Part shown: one piece after another, positions 27,852 to 37,346 of the stretch | How the letters are laid out: each line of letters opens with the position of its first letter | Numbering within the stretch: position 1 is the stretch's first letter | From: Prevotella sp. ne3005 | Lineage (GTDB): Bacteria; Bacteroidota; Bacteroidia; Bacteroidales; Bacteroidaceae | Direction: 5' to 3' | Length of the DNA: 64,000 nt | Assembly (NCBI RefSeq): GCF_900110085.1 | Contig: NZ_FOCK01000001.1 | Coordinates: 496,001 to 560,000 of the forward strand | Notes under the pieces: model-generated | Told to the model about the DNA's origin: nothing | The model's database searches: none | The model's input: the letters and a program-made list of their open reading frames with translations, nothing else | Position numbers and translations under genes: made by a program

Positions 27852-27877
27852 ATGCTTTATTGTTTTTGGTTTTATCT

Positions 27878-28813
27878 TTATATAATTACTGGCAAAAAAA
27901 AACGCTTTATTTTGCTTGCAGCTGCAAAACAAATATCAATAGGTGCTAGTAAGTAGGCTTTGAGAACCATTCGGTAATAACCAGATATCCCATAATACAC
28001 CTTCATACTCTTCTTGATATTATTTAAGATAAAGGTATGCTTTGTGGGCAAAATCTTTTCATTTTTATAGAGTTTCACCAATAATCCAAACAAATCCTTT
28101 CTAATGACTTCAAAGGTTTCATTACTTATTCGTTGGGCATCTCGAAGTTCCTTGATCAAATCAAGAAAATGGACTGCAAAAGTATCAAAGAGATCATAGC
28201 CTCCTTTACCTGCATCATCAGACATTTGCTCGTATTTCTTATTCCAGATCACGTACTGAGAATCCTTGCGTACATTAAACAATAACGACGCATTAGGGAA
28301 CATCTGATCTAAATGAATACGCCCAATTTGATCCATATCTTTTTTCCAAAAGCCAATTCCTGCACTCCAGCTAGCCCAATAACTCAAATTCTGAAGGAAT
28401 TGATCCATATCCTGACAGTCTATGACATCAGGTCCTTTCACCTGGCCATCAGAACAATATATAATAGGTTGACTTTCCTTATATTTTTCAATCATGGCCA
28501 ACCAATCAGATATTGTACCAGGTAAGAGCACACTACGATGATTGAGCATTTTACAGAAAAGAGCCTTACCCTCTTTCAATGAAGTAACCAGATTCAGAAA
28601 TCCTTCGTCTGTGGTAGGGATATATCGAAGGTTGGGGTAATTATATCTGGGAAGATAATCTGAAATCTTTGAATCCTTGCCATTGTCCGTGATGATGACT
28701 TCAAACTTTGAGAGGTCACAATTCTGGGCATAGATGCTATCCAGGACTGGAAGAATCCACTGAACAGCCCCATTCGTAGGAATACATATTGAGAGAAGTA
28801 TTTGATTGATCAT
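27878..28813 (-). CDS. GT2-like glycosyltransferase
   Basis: 311 residues. The N-terminus ILLSICIPTNGAVQWILPVLDSI and FEVIITDNGKDSKI are GT-A-like, with TDNG where most GT2 enzymes have DDGS or DDxS. No clear DXD is seen: the expected place has KMLNHRSVLLPG. The C-terminal half is helical with a hydrophobic patch (KAYLLAPIDICFAAASKI). It is probably a divergent glycosyltransferase from the same Bacteroidales group, with substrates unknown. The start overlaps the stop of the double-cupin gene as ATGA. Confidence 0.75.
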   Translation of the reverse strand: MINQILLSICIPTNGAVQWILPVLDSIYAQNCDLSKFEVIITDNGKDSKISDYLPRYNYPNLRYIPTTDEGFLNLVTSLKEGKALFCKMLNHRSVLLPGTISDWLAMIEKYKESQPIIYCSDGQVKGPDVIDCQDMDQFLQNLSYWASWSAGIGFWKKDMDQIGRIHLDQMFPNASLLFNVRKDSQYVIWNKKYEQMSDDAGKGGYDLFDTFAVHFLDLIKELRDAQRISNETFEVIRKDLFGLLVKLYKNEKILPTKHTFILNNIKKSMKVYYGISGYYRMVLKAYLLAPIDICFAAASKIKRFFLPVII

Positions 28814-29709
28814 ATTTCTTTCAAATAATTCAAATAATCATCGTAATTTCTGATATAATCATCTTCTGAATAGCCCTCTGATGCTAACACCAGACAGATA
28901 GAGCCTGAAGAAAACCCTTGTTCGGAAGCCCAAATGCCAGGAGGGACATGAAGCCCCCAAAACGGACGATTTAGAAGCACAGTTCGCTTATTGGTCCCAT
29001 CATCAAGAGAAACTTCAAAACTTCCACTTGCGGCAATCAAAAACTGATGGCACTTTTTGTGAGCATGAGCACCACGGTCTTCTCCACCAGGGATATCATA
29101 ACTGTAAAAAACCCTATTGACAGGAAATGGCACATGCACATTCTGATAGATATATGTAAGATTACCCTCTGGGTCGTGCATTTTGTTCAGTTCACAAAGT
29201 GAACAGTCAAAAACGCTCTTTCCTCTATGTGACAGATACTTAGTTATGGGATTATTGACTTTAACGGATGTATCTCCTTTTGAGGAATCAATCATGACGG
29301 TCTTATCCTTTGACCACAACTTATATTCCTCATAGTCCATGATATAATCATTTTTATCGTAATCGGTAGAAGAGAGTACAAGGGCCAACGAATTCGTAGA
29401 AAAATTAGTCATGGTTCGCCAGATCCCCTTGGGCACATAAAGGCCATAATAAGACCTATTGAGTGGAAAGGTCTTTTTCTTTGTACCATCACTAACCTGC
29501 ACATCAAAACTACCAGACAAAGCCACAATAAACTCTTCTGTTTCTTTATAGGCGTGTCCACCGCGATTCACGCCTCCTGGAACATCATAGATCCAATGAG
29601 TCCTTTTGATTTCAAAGGGAATCTGTTTAATTTGCTCAATGATGGACAAATTACCACGCTCGTCGCCAATTTTTGGCAATGATATGATTTTACAGTCAGT
29701 TATTTTCAT
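28810..29709 (-). CDS. Fused tandem FdtA/WxcM-type sugar 3,4-ketoisomerase
   Basis: 299 residues made of two homologous cupin domains. The N-half (about 8-130) has RGNLSIIEQ and RGGHAYK (H52, Y54); the C-half (about 168-299) has EGNLTYIY and RGAHAHK (H215, H217). FdtA/QdtA enzymes isomerise dTDP-4-keto-6-deoxyglucose to the 3-keto sugar using a His-x-His pair. Only the C-half keeps both histidines. The two halves match the separate genes at 37333-37743 (N-type) and 36924-37346 (C-type) respectively, in the same transcription order. Either the fusion came from those genes or the reverse. The final product depends on a 3-aminotransferase such as the FdtB-like one at 35334-36458. Confidence 0.88.
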   Translation of the reverse strand: MKITDCKIISLPKIGDERGNLSIIEQIKQIPFEIKRTHWIYDVPGGVNRGGHAYKETEEFIVALSGSFDVQVSDGTKKKTFPLNRSYYGLYVPKGIWRTMTNFSTNSLALVLSSTDYDKNDYIMDYEEYKLWSKDKTVMIDSSKGDTSVKVNNPITKYLSHRGKSVFDCSLCELNKMHDPEGNLTYIYQNVHVPFPVNRVFYSYDIPGGEDRGAHAHKKCHQFLIAASGSFEVSLDDGTNKRTVLLNRPFWGLHVPPGIWASEQGFSSGSICLVLASEGYSEDDYIRNYDDYLNYLKEI

Positions 29710-30709
29710 ACTTATATAACCCCATTTTCAGCTTTAGCTGCATCAAAAACCTAAATATAACATGATTGGTTGTCCTATTGTTTTCTTCGTGTTCGAAGAA
29801 ATAATCCATATTTAGTTTAGGATTTACCTTAAAATACACATCTGTCATCCTTCTCTTTTTCTCATATACATCCCAGGCTTTAGACCAATAATGATTAATC
29901 TGAATGGTATAATTGGAATCATGATCAAAGTGGCTAAAAAAGATGGGTTCGAAAACAAACCATCCAAATTGATTAACAGGGAACATGGTCCATCTAAAAA
30001 GGCCACCAAGAAGAGGATATCTGACACGTGTAAGATGATGAGTGGAAGTATCAAATACAGATATGTCGTAATCCGTATTAACTAAACATTTTCCGCAATG
30101 ATATAAATGATCCCATGAAACAGAATATTGCTCTATTACTAATTGATCACTCTGATGATAGAGTTGGCCAGAAGTACCAAACATACGCCAATATATCACT
30201 AATACGGGGTACTTATCGTACTTCGCAAGCCAATTTGTCAGCGTTCTCTCGTATCGCGGACAGAAAAACTCATCAATATCAAGAAATGAAACCCATTGAG
30301 TTTCATGACGATAAGTCTCATAGAAGTTCTGATAAGCTTTTATTTGGGCCTGATCATAAGGCCAATCTATTAAAGAGACCAAACCTTTATCCATATAAGG
30401 CTGCAACACCTCTTTATAGTTGTCCTCTGAGTTATTGTTATAAAGATAGAAATGTTCTACTCCTATCATCTCATGAAACTCTATCCACTCCTTCAGAAAT
30501 GGAGCCTCGTTCTTAAAAATGCCACAAATACTAATTCTGTACTTCTTTGTATACTTTGGCTTGCGAAGAAAAAAACGAAGGATAAAATTCTGAAATAAAA
30601 GATTTAAGAATAATGGCAAAAGCATCATTCGATCGTGACACGAAGCAATCACGCCCCTTAGTCTTTTATGTTTCTTTACAAATAATACCAATATATTCTT
30701 AAAAGCCAT
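29696..30709 (-). CDS. GT92 family (DUF23) glycosyltransferase
   Basis: 337 residues. A hydrophobic N-terminal region (about 30-50) comes before ISICGIFKNEAPFLKEWIEFHEMIGVEHFYLYNN, the family signature, and WVSFLDIDEFFCP, the DxD metal site. GT92 members are galactosyl- or similar transferases. It probably adds a sugar to the repeat unit; donor unknown. The gene is very AT-rich and overlaps the double-cupin start by 14 nt. Confidence 0.88.
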   Translation of the reverse strand: MAFKNILVLFVKKHKRLRGVIASCHDRMMLLPLFLNLLFQNFILRFFLRKPKYTKKYRISICGIFKNEAPFLKEWIEFHEMIGVEHFYLYNNNSEDNYKEVLQPYMDKGLVSLIDWPYDQAQIKAYQNFYETYRHETQWVSFLDIDEFFCPRYERTLTNWLAKYDKYPVLVIYWRMFGTSGQLYHQSDQLVIEQYSVSWDHLYHCGKCLVNTDYDISVFDTSTHHLTRVRYPLLGGLFRWTMFPVNQFGWFVFEPIFFSHFDHDSNYTIQINHYWSKAWDVYEKKRRMTDVYFKVNPKLNMDYFFEHEENNRTTNHVIFRFLMQLKLKMGLYKYENN

Positions 30710-32141
30710 ACCTATCTTTTTTATAAACTTGTATCTTCTTGATATAATCCAGGAACAAAGAATCTCTCAGTCCCCAAAGGACTGCGCAATAAACCAAACT
30801 CATGATGATTGTTCTGAAGACTATGTCGACAACACAGTTGAATTGTACAAAATTAGAAAGCGAAAAGACAACTACCGATCCTATCACCCATGCCACGAGA
30901 TACTTCGACACATCCTTTATCTGCTCTATGTATGTATAACCAATATACTTACTTGGAGCAGACATATTTACGATGGTAGAAATTAAGGAAACGATAAACA
31001 TGGCTGCCAACAAACCATACAAGCCAAACTGAAGCAGTAATAAAATGACCAATAAGTAAACTGGTTTTTTGATGAACTCCAACTTTAAAGTATATTCTGT
31101 ATGATTAACGATCTGCAAGATAATAAGAGTCAGATACTGTATATTAGAAACAATGTTACATAATAATAATATCTGAAATATAGAAACCGTTTCAACCCAC
31201 TTCTCACCCCATATCAGGAGAATAAGCGGTCTGGCAACCACTATGAGTATGCCACTTACCAAGGTCATAACGCAAGTTATCATCATGGTAAGATCTCTGT
31301 ACTTTTCCTTCAGCAAAATAGTATCACCCTGATATTTAGACAGCAATGGAATTGCGACTTTCTGCACGACACCATTGCAGATATTGTCTGTTTGAGTGGA
31401 TAGTGACCGGCCTTTAGAATATAAGCCCAGATCGCTTTTTCCAACATATTTTCCTATGAGCACAGAATAAATTTCATTAAACACGGTTCCCAAGAAATTG
31501 GCACCAATGAGTTTTGAACCAAATCCCCATAAATAACTCATCGACTCTTTACTAAATTCCATCGTGGGCAACCACTTGGCCACAATCCAGAACATCAGAG
31601 TCCTGATAAAAGCAGAAAGGACGGAAAATACCACCAAAGAATATACTCCCAAACCACGATAGGCCAAATATATAGCCACTAAACCTGATGGAATCTGAGA
31701 AGCTATATTGATAAATGCCTGTTCCTTCATCCTCAACTCTGCTGTCAATATAGCATTCTGGACAATACACAAAGAATTGAGTATTACGGTGATGCTTACG
31801 ATACGAGTCAGAAGAACCAGCTGTTGATCCTCAAAATAATCAGCTATAAAGGGTGATGAGATATATAGAACCAAATACATGACCACACCCATTATTACAT
31901 TAAAATGGAATGCAGTAGAGTAATCTGTTTGAGTCCTATCAAGTTTACGAATTAATGCATTTGAAAAACCTGCTTCTATAAATACATTGGAAAAAGTAAT
32001 GAATATCGTACTGATACCCACTAAACCATAATCTTCAGGAGTAAGTAGGCGTGCGAGGACAATTCCTATAAAGAGACCTACTATTTGGGACCATACCCTA
32101 TCTAGCACACTCCAAATAGTTGCCAAATATGATTTTCTCAT
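30699..32141 (-). CDS. wzx: Wzx-type flippase (middle copy)
   Basis: 480 residues with about 12 membrane segments. The start (SYLATIWSVLDRVWSQIVGLFIGIVLARLLTPEDYGLVG) is the WzxC/TuaB subgroup signature (LLxPxDYG). The C-terminus is cytoplasmic and basic. It would flip a lipid-linked repeat unit. Together with the flippases at 18020-19540 and 48607-50133 it makes three in one operon. It is AT-rich. Confidence 0.93.
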   Translation of the reverse strand: MRKSYLATIWSVLDRVWSQIVGLFIGIVLARLLTPEDYGLVGISTIFITFSNVFIEAGFSNALIRKLDRTQTDYSTAFHFNVIMGVVMYLVLYISSPFIADYFEDQQLVLLTRIVSITVILNSLCIVQNAILTAELRMKEQAFINIASQIPSGLVAIYLAYRGLGVYSLVVFSVLSAFIRTLMFWIVAKWLPTMEFSKESMSYLWGFGSKLIGANFLGTVFNEIYSVLIGKYVGKSDLGLYSKGRSLSTQTDNICNGVVQKVAIPLLSKYQGDTILLKEKYRDLTMMITCVMTLVSGILIVVARPLILLIWGEKWVETVSIFQILLLCNIVSNIQYLTLIILQIVNHTEYTLKLEFIKKPVYLLVILLLLQFGLYGLLAAMFIVSLISTIVNMSAPSKYIGYTYIEQIKDVSKYLVAWVIGSVVVFSLSNFVQFNCVVDIVFRTIIMSLVYCAVLWGLRDSLFLDYIKKIQVYKKDRYGF

Positions 32142-33325
32142 TTTGTAGTAGACATTTTAATCATTATCCTATCCACAACTCGTTCTGAAGCATGCCCATC
32201 ATCTATACTACCATACCATTTCATGAAATCATCAGAATAAGGATGATCGAAGTCCAAATCTTTCAGAGATGCTACTAATTCTAAATTATTTTTGCAATGA
32301 GGGAATGGTAGTTTATAATACTCCGGTCTTATTCCTCTATGGGCAACATACGCCTGCTCGTCAGTAGCAAACAACAGAACAGGTTTATGCATCAACAAAA
32401 AATCTATCATTATGGAGGAATAATCCGTTATAAGGATATCTGTTATCAAAAACAACTTTTGAGCATCAGGGTAAGATGTTACATCTCTTATGGAATCAGA
32501 GTATTCAAAATCCAATGATTTTCCTGATAAAAAGAATACATTAGGATGAGCTCTTACTAAGAGTATCCAATCTTCTCCTGTCTTCCGCTTCAGCTCATTT
32601 AGAAGCATATTGGCATCAAGACAATAACAACTAAAATCGCCATTATCACGAAACGTAGGAGCATAGGTTACAATCTTTTTTCTATGGTCTATACCAAGTT
32701 CCTTTCGAATATCCTGCTTATCTGTATCCTTCCAATTGAAATAAATATCATTACGAGGGTAACCACTTTCCATGATTTCTCCATGATACCACAAAGCCTT
32801 GCGACAGAAGTTGCTTGTCCATTCACTATCAGACAACATTAAATCCGTCAGTTTGGAGTCTATCTTACTGTATTTAACATACACCTCAGGAAGTTTCTCC
32901 TCACATTCCGCTTCTACATATTTAAGAGGAAAGGATCCATGATGAGTTTGTATCAAATATTGTTTTCCTTTCTTTGAGTATCTTATTCTGTCTCCTTTGC
33001 TATTCATGACAAGAACTCGAGCTGTTGAAAGATGATAAACCGCTTTTATTCCTGTTTTTTTTACTAATTTAATAGGATGAGGAATATCTTCAATCTTATA
33101 ATTGGATAACCAGATCAATTTCGCCCTTATTCCACGTCGTAATATTTCTTCTGCAATAGCTTTAGGATTACAGCTATAATCTTCGTTTATAAATACGATT
33201 TTGTCATTCTGCACCCGACAAAGGGCAAAAAGATATTTATATAAGAATATCTTGCTTTCAGAAAAGATTCTTAAAACAAGACAACAACTAATTGTCAAGG
33301 CTGATTTTGTCAATCTTATCAGCAT
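32138..33325 (-). CDS. TagB/TagF-like polyol-phosphate transferase
   Basis: 395 residues. Conserved teichoic-acid glycerophosphotransferase motifs are QTHHGSFPLKY, VTYAPTFRDNGDF, the nucleotide-binding LITDYSSIMIDFLLMHKPVLLFATD, and RPEYY near the C-terminus. The N-terminus contains a membrane-associated helix. Members take glycerol- or ribitol-phosphate from a CDP-polyol. The next gene encodes an IspD/TarI-like cytidylyltransferase, which could supply the CDP donor, so a polyol-phosphate (or similar) substituent on the glycan is likely. Confidence 0.9.
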   Translation of the reverse strand: MLIRLTKSALTISCCLVLRIFSESKIFLYKYLFALCRVQNDKIVFINEDYSCNPKAIAEEILRRGIRAKLIWLSNYKIEDIPHPIKLVKKTGIKAVYHLSTARVLVMNSKGDRIRYSKKGKQYLIQTHHGSFPLKYVEAECEEKLPEVYVKYSKIDSKLTDLMLSDSEWTSNFCRKALWYHGEIMESGYPRNDIYFNWKDTDKQDIRKELGIDHRKKIVTYAPTFRDNGDFSCYCLDANMLLNELKRKTGEDWILLVRAHPNVFFLSGKSLDFEYSDSIRDVTSYPDAQKLFLITDILITDYSSIMIDFLLMHKPVLLFATDEQAYVAHRGIRPEYYKLPFPHCKNNLELVASLKDLDFDHPYSDDFMKWYGSIDDGHASERVVDRIMIKMSTTK

Positions 33326-33356
33326 ATCATTTATGCTTTAAAACAGTAAGTAGTCT

Positions 33357-34079
33357 CTATTTCAGCCATGTATCTTTATCCATTTTTAGATAGCCTTTAA
33401 ACAACTCAAGGTCATCTTTGGTCGTTAGTTTAATATTCTTATCAGACCCTGCGGCAAAATGAAGGGTTTCTCCAAGTTCTACCATCATTGTATTTGTATA
33501 AGCTGAGCCATAAATACCAATCTCTTTTTCAAAAGCTTCATGATAAGCAGAATCTAATCTTCCATATTTATAAGCTTGAGGTGTAGAAACCCTACGAAGC
33601 GTTTCTCGAGGGATATATTGTTTGGTCGTGTCAGGGTCATCGGGATTGACAATAAAGATTTGTTCATTATATGGTAATGAGGTAACACCATTTCCATATT
33701 TCATGGCAGTATTTATCACATCAGTCAATACTTCTGCATCCACTAAAGGACGAATACCATCATGAACAATAATAATATCATCACCACCTGCTTTTCCTTC
33801 TAGATTATAAACACCATTACGTATGCTCTCCTGGCCTGTATGGCCTCCAGAAACAACCCATTTTAATTTTGAAATATTAAACTGATGGGCATAAGCCCAC
33901 AAAACATCATGCCAACCATCTAAACAAACGACTTCAATGGCATCAATCATCGGATGCTTTTGAAAGCCTTCAAGCGTATATATCAAAACTGGTTTGTCGT
34001 AGACATTGATAAACTGCTTAGGAATATCCTGGCCCATACGATTGCCTGAACCACCAGCTATAATTAAAGCTATATTCAT
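33357..34079 (-). CDS. IspD/TarI-like cytidylyltransferase
   Basis: 240 residues. It has the CTP-binding ALIIAGGSGNRMGQDIPKQF (4-23), VVSGGHTGQESIRNGVYNL, the metal/substrate IVHDGIRPLVDAEV and RVSTPQAYKYGRL. The protein is closer to TarI/DarI-type pentitol-phosphate cytidylyltransferases in its short C-terminus than to housekeeping IspD, though I cannot settle this by eye. Its neighbour encodes a TagB/TagF-like transferase. TarJ-type dehydrogenase, needed to make ribitol-5-phosphate, is not visible next door. Confidence 0.85.
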   Translation of the reverse strand: MNIALIIAGGSGNRMGQDIPKQFINVYDKPVLIYTLEGFQKHPMIDAIEVVCLDGWHDVLWAYAHQFNISKLKWVVSGGHTGQESIRNGVYNLEGKAGGDDIIIVHDGIRPLVDAEVLTDVINTAMKYGNGVTSLPYNEQIFIVNPDDPDTTKQYIPRETLRRVSTPQAYKYGRLDSAYHEAFEKEIGIYGSAYTNTMMVELGETLHFAAGSDKNIKLTTKDDLELFKGYLKMDKDTWLK

Positions 34080-34097
34080 ATACTAGAATTTTATCAT

Positions 34098-35327
34098 TTA
34101 AATGATACTGTCTATCACCTTCAGTTCCTGTGCGGCCAGTTTTTGATAATCAAAACATGCTGCCGCCTCACGTACGCGTTGACACATCGCACGATACTCA
34201 TTCACAGGCTGTTCTGCCAAGCGTCTGATCTCCTGGGCCAGCTCTGTAGGCGTATCCATATCACGCGCAACACCCAGCTGATGATCAGTGATGATATCAT
34301 CGTAGGCGATATGGATATTACAAACAATCGGTTTACCGGCTGCCAGGTATTGGAACATTTTTCCCGAGCTCACCCCCATATAGCCAAACCCTCTTTCATA
34401 GGTCATAATATTGACTGATGCTTGACTTACAACCCACGCCACTTCACATAATGGAATATGCCTTTCCTTAAAATGAACATTCTTGATATGGTGTTGCTTG
34501 GTATACTGCTCCAATCGTTCCCGGTCGGAGCCATCACCATAAATAAAGAATTCATATTTCTCATCACTTTCCAACATAGCAGCAGCATCAATCAACATTT
34601 CCACATGATTGGCAAAGCTGATAGTACCCATGTAAACGATCTTATAGACATCCGGACGATTGAAATCTTCATCAGGTCGTGGATAAGCATTCTTATCTGC
34701 ATCAAACTGCCTTAAATCAACACCATTATTAATATAATGTACGTGAGAAAGATCTATTTTCCCTCCTGAATCAGTCGTCCACCCTTTATTCTTCAAATAA
34801 TGTTTGGCTCCAGCAAGTGTAAATACTAACTGATCGGCGTGTTCATAAATCCACCGCTCCACACGATAAAACACCTTCATGATAGGGTTTTGAGCTGATA
34901 CGAGTCCGAAGTTGACGAAATTGTCAGGCCACAGATCCCATACTTCTGAGATATACTTCGCATGAAGCCTCTTGGCTGCCAGGACTATCGGGAAGTCAAA
35001 TGGTGCATGGACATTATGCAAAATGACATCAGGCCGTTCAAACGTTTTGCAATGGCAGAAGATCCGCCATGCAAACATCCATATAGAGAACATTCTTCTG
35101 AGTCCATTACCTTCATAATGGGGAGCCTTGACATGTACATATTGATACTCCCCATATTTCCGCCTAGTGAAAAGAGACGTCTCCGGACCAGACTGATGGT
35201 CTGCGTTAAAGGTCATGACCTCATAACCCGCCTGACGGAAATAATGAGCGAACTGCACATACCGGGGGTTGGAGGCATCTGCAGGTGTTCCTGTATAGTA
35301 ATTGACTATCCAGATTCTCTTACCCAT
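34098..35327 (-). CDS. GT4 family glycosyltransferase (WbuB-like)
   Basis: 409 residues. The N-terminus KRIWIVNYYTGTPADASNPRY and KYISEVWDLWPDNF are typical of the WbuB/WcaI group that acts on UndPP-sugars; the donor site shows VYMGTISFANHVEML and FQYLAAGKPIV. It likely adds the second or third sugar to a lipid carrier. It sits between a DegT aminotransferase gene and the cytidylyltransferase gene. Confidence 0.88.
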   Translation of the reverse strand: MGKRIWIVNYYTGTPADASNPRYVQFAHYFRQAGYEVMTFNADHQSGPETSLFTRRKYGEYQYVHVKAPHYEGNGLRRMFSIWMFAWRIFCHCKTFERPDVILHNVHAPFDFPIVLAAKRLHAKYISEVWDLWPDNFVNFGLVSAQNPIMKVFYRVERWIYEHADQLVFTLAGAKHYLKNKGWTTDSGGKIDLSHVHYINNGVDLRQFDADKNAYPRPDEDFNRPDVYKIVYMGTISFANHVEMLIDAAAMLESDEKYEFFIYGDGSDRERLEQYTKQHHIKNVHFKERHIPLCEVAWVVSQASVNIMTYERGFGYMGVSSGKMFQYLAAGKPIVCNIHIAYDDIITDHQLGVARDMDTPTELAQEIRRLAEQPVNEYRAMCQRVREAAACFDYQKLAAQELKVIDSII

Positions 35328-35333
35328 TACTTA

Positions 35334-36458
35334 TTACTTAAATGCATTGACCAGTCTGACAACCTCTGCCACCTCCTCCAGGGTGATGGCAGGGCCGATG
35401 GGCAGACTCAGCTCCTCATCAGCCAGGCGTTCGGTGATGGGCAGACTCAACTGAGGCGTATTCCACCCTTCCTTAGCATAGCACTCCTGCTTATGTGGGG
35501 CGATGGGATAATGGCAGACCGTACCCACCCCATTCCGGTCCAGGTAGTCGTGCAGGGCATCGCGCCGGCCATCACCCACCAGGATGGGGAACAGATGATA
35601 GGCGTTCTGCTCATCGGGAAGGAGATCAGGAAGCGTTACCAGAGGATTGTTGAGGTGCTCGTAATAATAATGGGCCACCTCCTTACGATGCAGGTTATCA
35701 GTCACCAGATACTTCAACTTCACATCCAGAACGGCCGCCTGGATCTCGTCGAGACGACTGTTACGCCCCGCGTACTTGAAGACATATTTCTTTTGAGAAC
35801 CGTAGTTGGCCAGGGCACGGACAGCTGCAGCCAGTTCAGGATCGTTTGTGGTGACAGCGCCACCATCGCCCAGAGCACCGAGGTTCTTGCCGGGATAGAA
35901 GCTGTGACCAGCTGCATCGCCGATAGAACCAGTCATCCGACCATCGGTATACTGGCATCCATGGGCCTGTGCATTGTCTTCGACCAGCTTGAGGTTGTAT
36001 TTCTTACAGAGCTGGTCTATCTTCTCAGTATAGGCGATACGGCCATACAGGTGGACAATGGCGATAGCCTTGGTCCGGGGTGTGATGAGCCCTTCGATGC
36101 GCTCATCATCTATCTCCAACGTGTTGGCCTTCGGTTCACAGAGAACGGGTATCAACCCATTCTCCGTGATCGCCAGAATCGTGGCGATATAGGTGTTGGC
36201 CGGAACGATGACCTCATCGCCCGGTTGCATGACGCCCATCTCGATATAGGCGCGGAAGATCCAGATGAGCGCATCAAGGCCATTGGCGCAACCGATGGTA
36301 TACTTGGTTCCGATAAACACGGAGTAGTTGGTTTCAAACTGTTCATTCTCCTTGCCCTGGAGGTACCACCCCCCATTGACGACCCTTGAGACAGCCTCAT
36401 TGATCTCCTCACCATGAAGGGCTGTGACGTCTTTTAATGATAAAAAAGGTATCTTCAT
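35334..36458 (-). CDS. fdtB: FdtB/QdtB-like dTDP-3-keto-6-deoxyhexose transaminase
   Basis: 374 residues. The opening [40 protein letters not shown] is the classic FdtB/QdtB start. PLP features are ANGLDAL (58-64), VEDNAQAHG (159-167) and the lysine in [17 protein letters not shown] (K191). It aminates dTDP-3-keto-6-deoxy sugar with glutamate to give dTDP-Fucp3N or Quip3N. The substrate-making isomerases and an N-acetyltransferase are encoded directly upstream at 36466-37743, which makes the assignment strong. Which epimer (Fuc or Qui) cannot be decided from this window. Confidence 0.9.
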   Translation of the reverse strand: MKIPFLSLKDVTALHGEEINEAVSRVVNGGWYLQGKENEQFETNYSVFIGTKYTIGCANGLDALIWIFRAYIEMGVMQPGDEVIVPANTYIATILAITENGLIPVLCEPKANTLEIDDERIEGLITPRTKAIAIVHLYGRIAYTEKIDQLCKKYNLKLVEDNAQAHGCQYTDGRMTGSIGDAAGHSFYPGKNLGALGDGGAVTTNDPELAAAVRALANYGSQKKYVFKYAGRNSRLDEIQAAVLDVKLKYLVTDNLHRKEVAHYYYEHLNNPLVTLPDLLPDEQNAYHLFPILVGDGRRDALHDYLDRNGVGTVCHYPIAPHKQECYAKEGWNTPQLSLPITERLADEELSLPIGPAITLEEVAEVVRLVNAFK

Positions 36459-36465
36459 TTTTCAA

Positions 36466-36927
36466 TTATTTTAACTCTATTTTTCTAGAAAACCTGGCAG
36501 GATTGCCTATCCACAGCTCGCCTGCCGGCACATCCTTGGTCACCACCGAGCCAGCCCCGATCATAGCCCCTTCGCCAATGGTCAGCCCAGGAAGGATGAC
36601 AGCCCCGGCTCCTATAGAGGCACCCTTGCACACCTTGGTACGCAACAACTTCCAGTCTTCGTTTTTGGATTTGGGATACATATCATTCGTAAAGGTGACA
36701 TTTGAACCCACCATCACATCATCCTCCAAGGTGATGCCATCCCAGACCTGGACACCACATTTGATGGTGACATTATTACCAATGACCACATCGTTCTCGA
36801 TGAAGCAATGGGAACAGATATTACAATTCTCCCCTATCTGAGCATGCGGGAGGACCACACAGAACTGCCAGATGTTGGTACTCTCCGGCACGTTCGGGTT
36901 CATACAGTCGGCTAATGGGTGTATCAT
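36466..36927 (-). CDS. fdtC: FdtC/QdtC-like dTDP-3-amino-sugar N-acetyltransferase
   Basis: 153 residues, hexapeptide left-handed beta-helix. [62 protein letters not shown] is the WxcM N-terminal/QdtC opening, and the later [10 protein letters not shown] and [42 protein letters not shown] complete it. It acetylates the 3-amino group made by the neighbouring transaminase, giving dTDP-Fuc3NAc or Qui3NAc. Its ATG overlaps the stop of the FdtA-like gene (ATGA). Confidence 0.9.
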   Translation of the reverse strand: MIHPLADCMNPNVPESTNIWQFCVVLPHAQIGENCNICSHCFIENDVVIGNNVTIKCGVQVWDGITLEDDVMVGSNVTFTNDMYPKSKNEDWKLLRTKVCKGASIGAGAVILPGLTIGEGAMIGAGSVVTKDVPAGELWIGNPARFSRKIELK

Positions 36928-37346
36928 AATTGTTGGCGGAAACTCATAAACTCGTCATAATCCCTGATATAATCCTCGGGCTGATAGACCTCTGAGGCCA
37001 GAACCATACAGACGGCACCGGAAGAGAAATCGTCGAGGTCACGCCAGATGCCCGGCTTGACAAGCAGGCCCTGGTAGGGGCGGTTCAAGACAAAAGCCCT
37101 TTTGGCAGTGCCATCGTCGAGCACCACCCTGAAGCTGCCACTGGCAGCCACGATCAGCTGGCTCAGTTCACGATGGGCATGGGAGCCACGGCTCTCACCC
37201 CCAGGGACATCATATAAATAATAGACGCGCTTGATATCGAAAGGCACGGTAACGCCATTCTGAACCACCGTGAGGTTACCCTTGCGGTCGCTATGGTGTT
37301 TGTTCAAGTCCAACACCGAACAGTCGTTGACACTATATTTCTCCAT
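36924..37346 (-). CDS. fdtA: FdtA/QdtA-like dTDP-4-keto-6-deoxyglucose 3,4-ketoisomerase
   Basis: 140 residues, one cupin. GNLTVVQ (23-29), [19 protein letters not shown] (42-60, catalytic His pair H56 and H58), [20 protein letters not shown] and [19 protein letters not shown] are the full set of FdtA/TylX1A motifs. It is the counterpart of the C-terminal half of the fused protein at 28810-29709. It gives the 3-keto sugar for the FdtB-like transaminase. It overlaps the second FdtA-type gene upstream by 14 nt. Confidence 0.92.
   Translation of the reverse strand: MEKYSVNDCSVLDLNKHHSDRKGNLTVVQNGVTVPFDIKRVYYLYDVPGGESRGSHAHRELSQLIVAASGSFRVVLDDGTAKRAFVLNRPYQGLLVKPGIWRDLDDFSSGAVCMVLASEVYQPEDYIRDYDEFMSFRQQL

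Noticed and set aside
34962-36389. Long plus-strand open frame (475 codons) opposite GT4 and FdtB genes
   Set aside because: It has no recognisable domain, is antisense to two strong genes with full family motifs, and follows codon-position shadowing.
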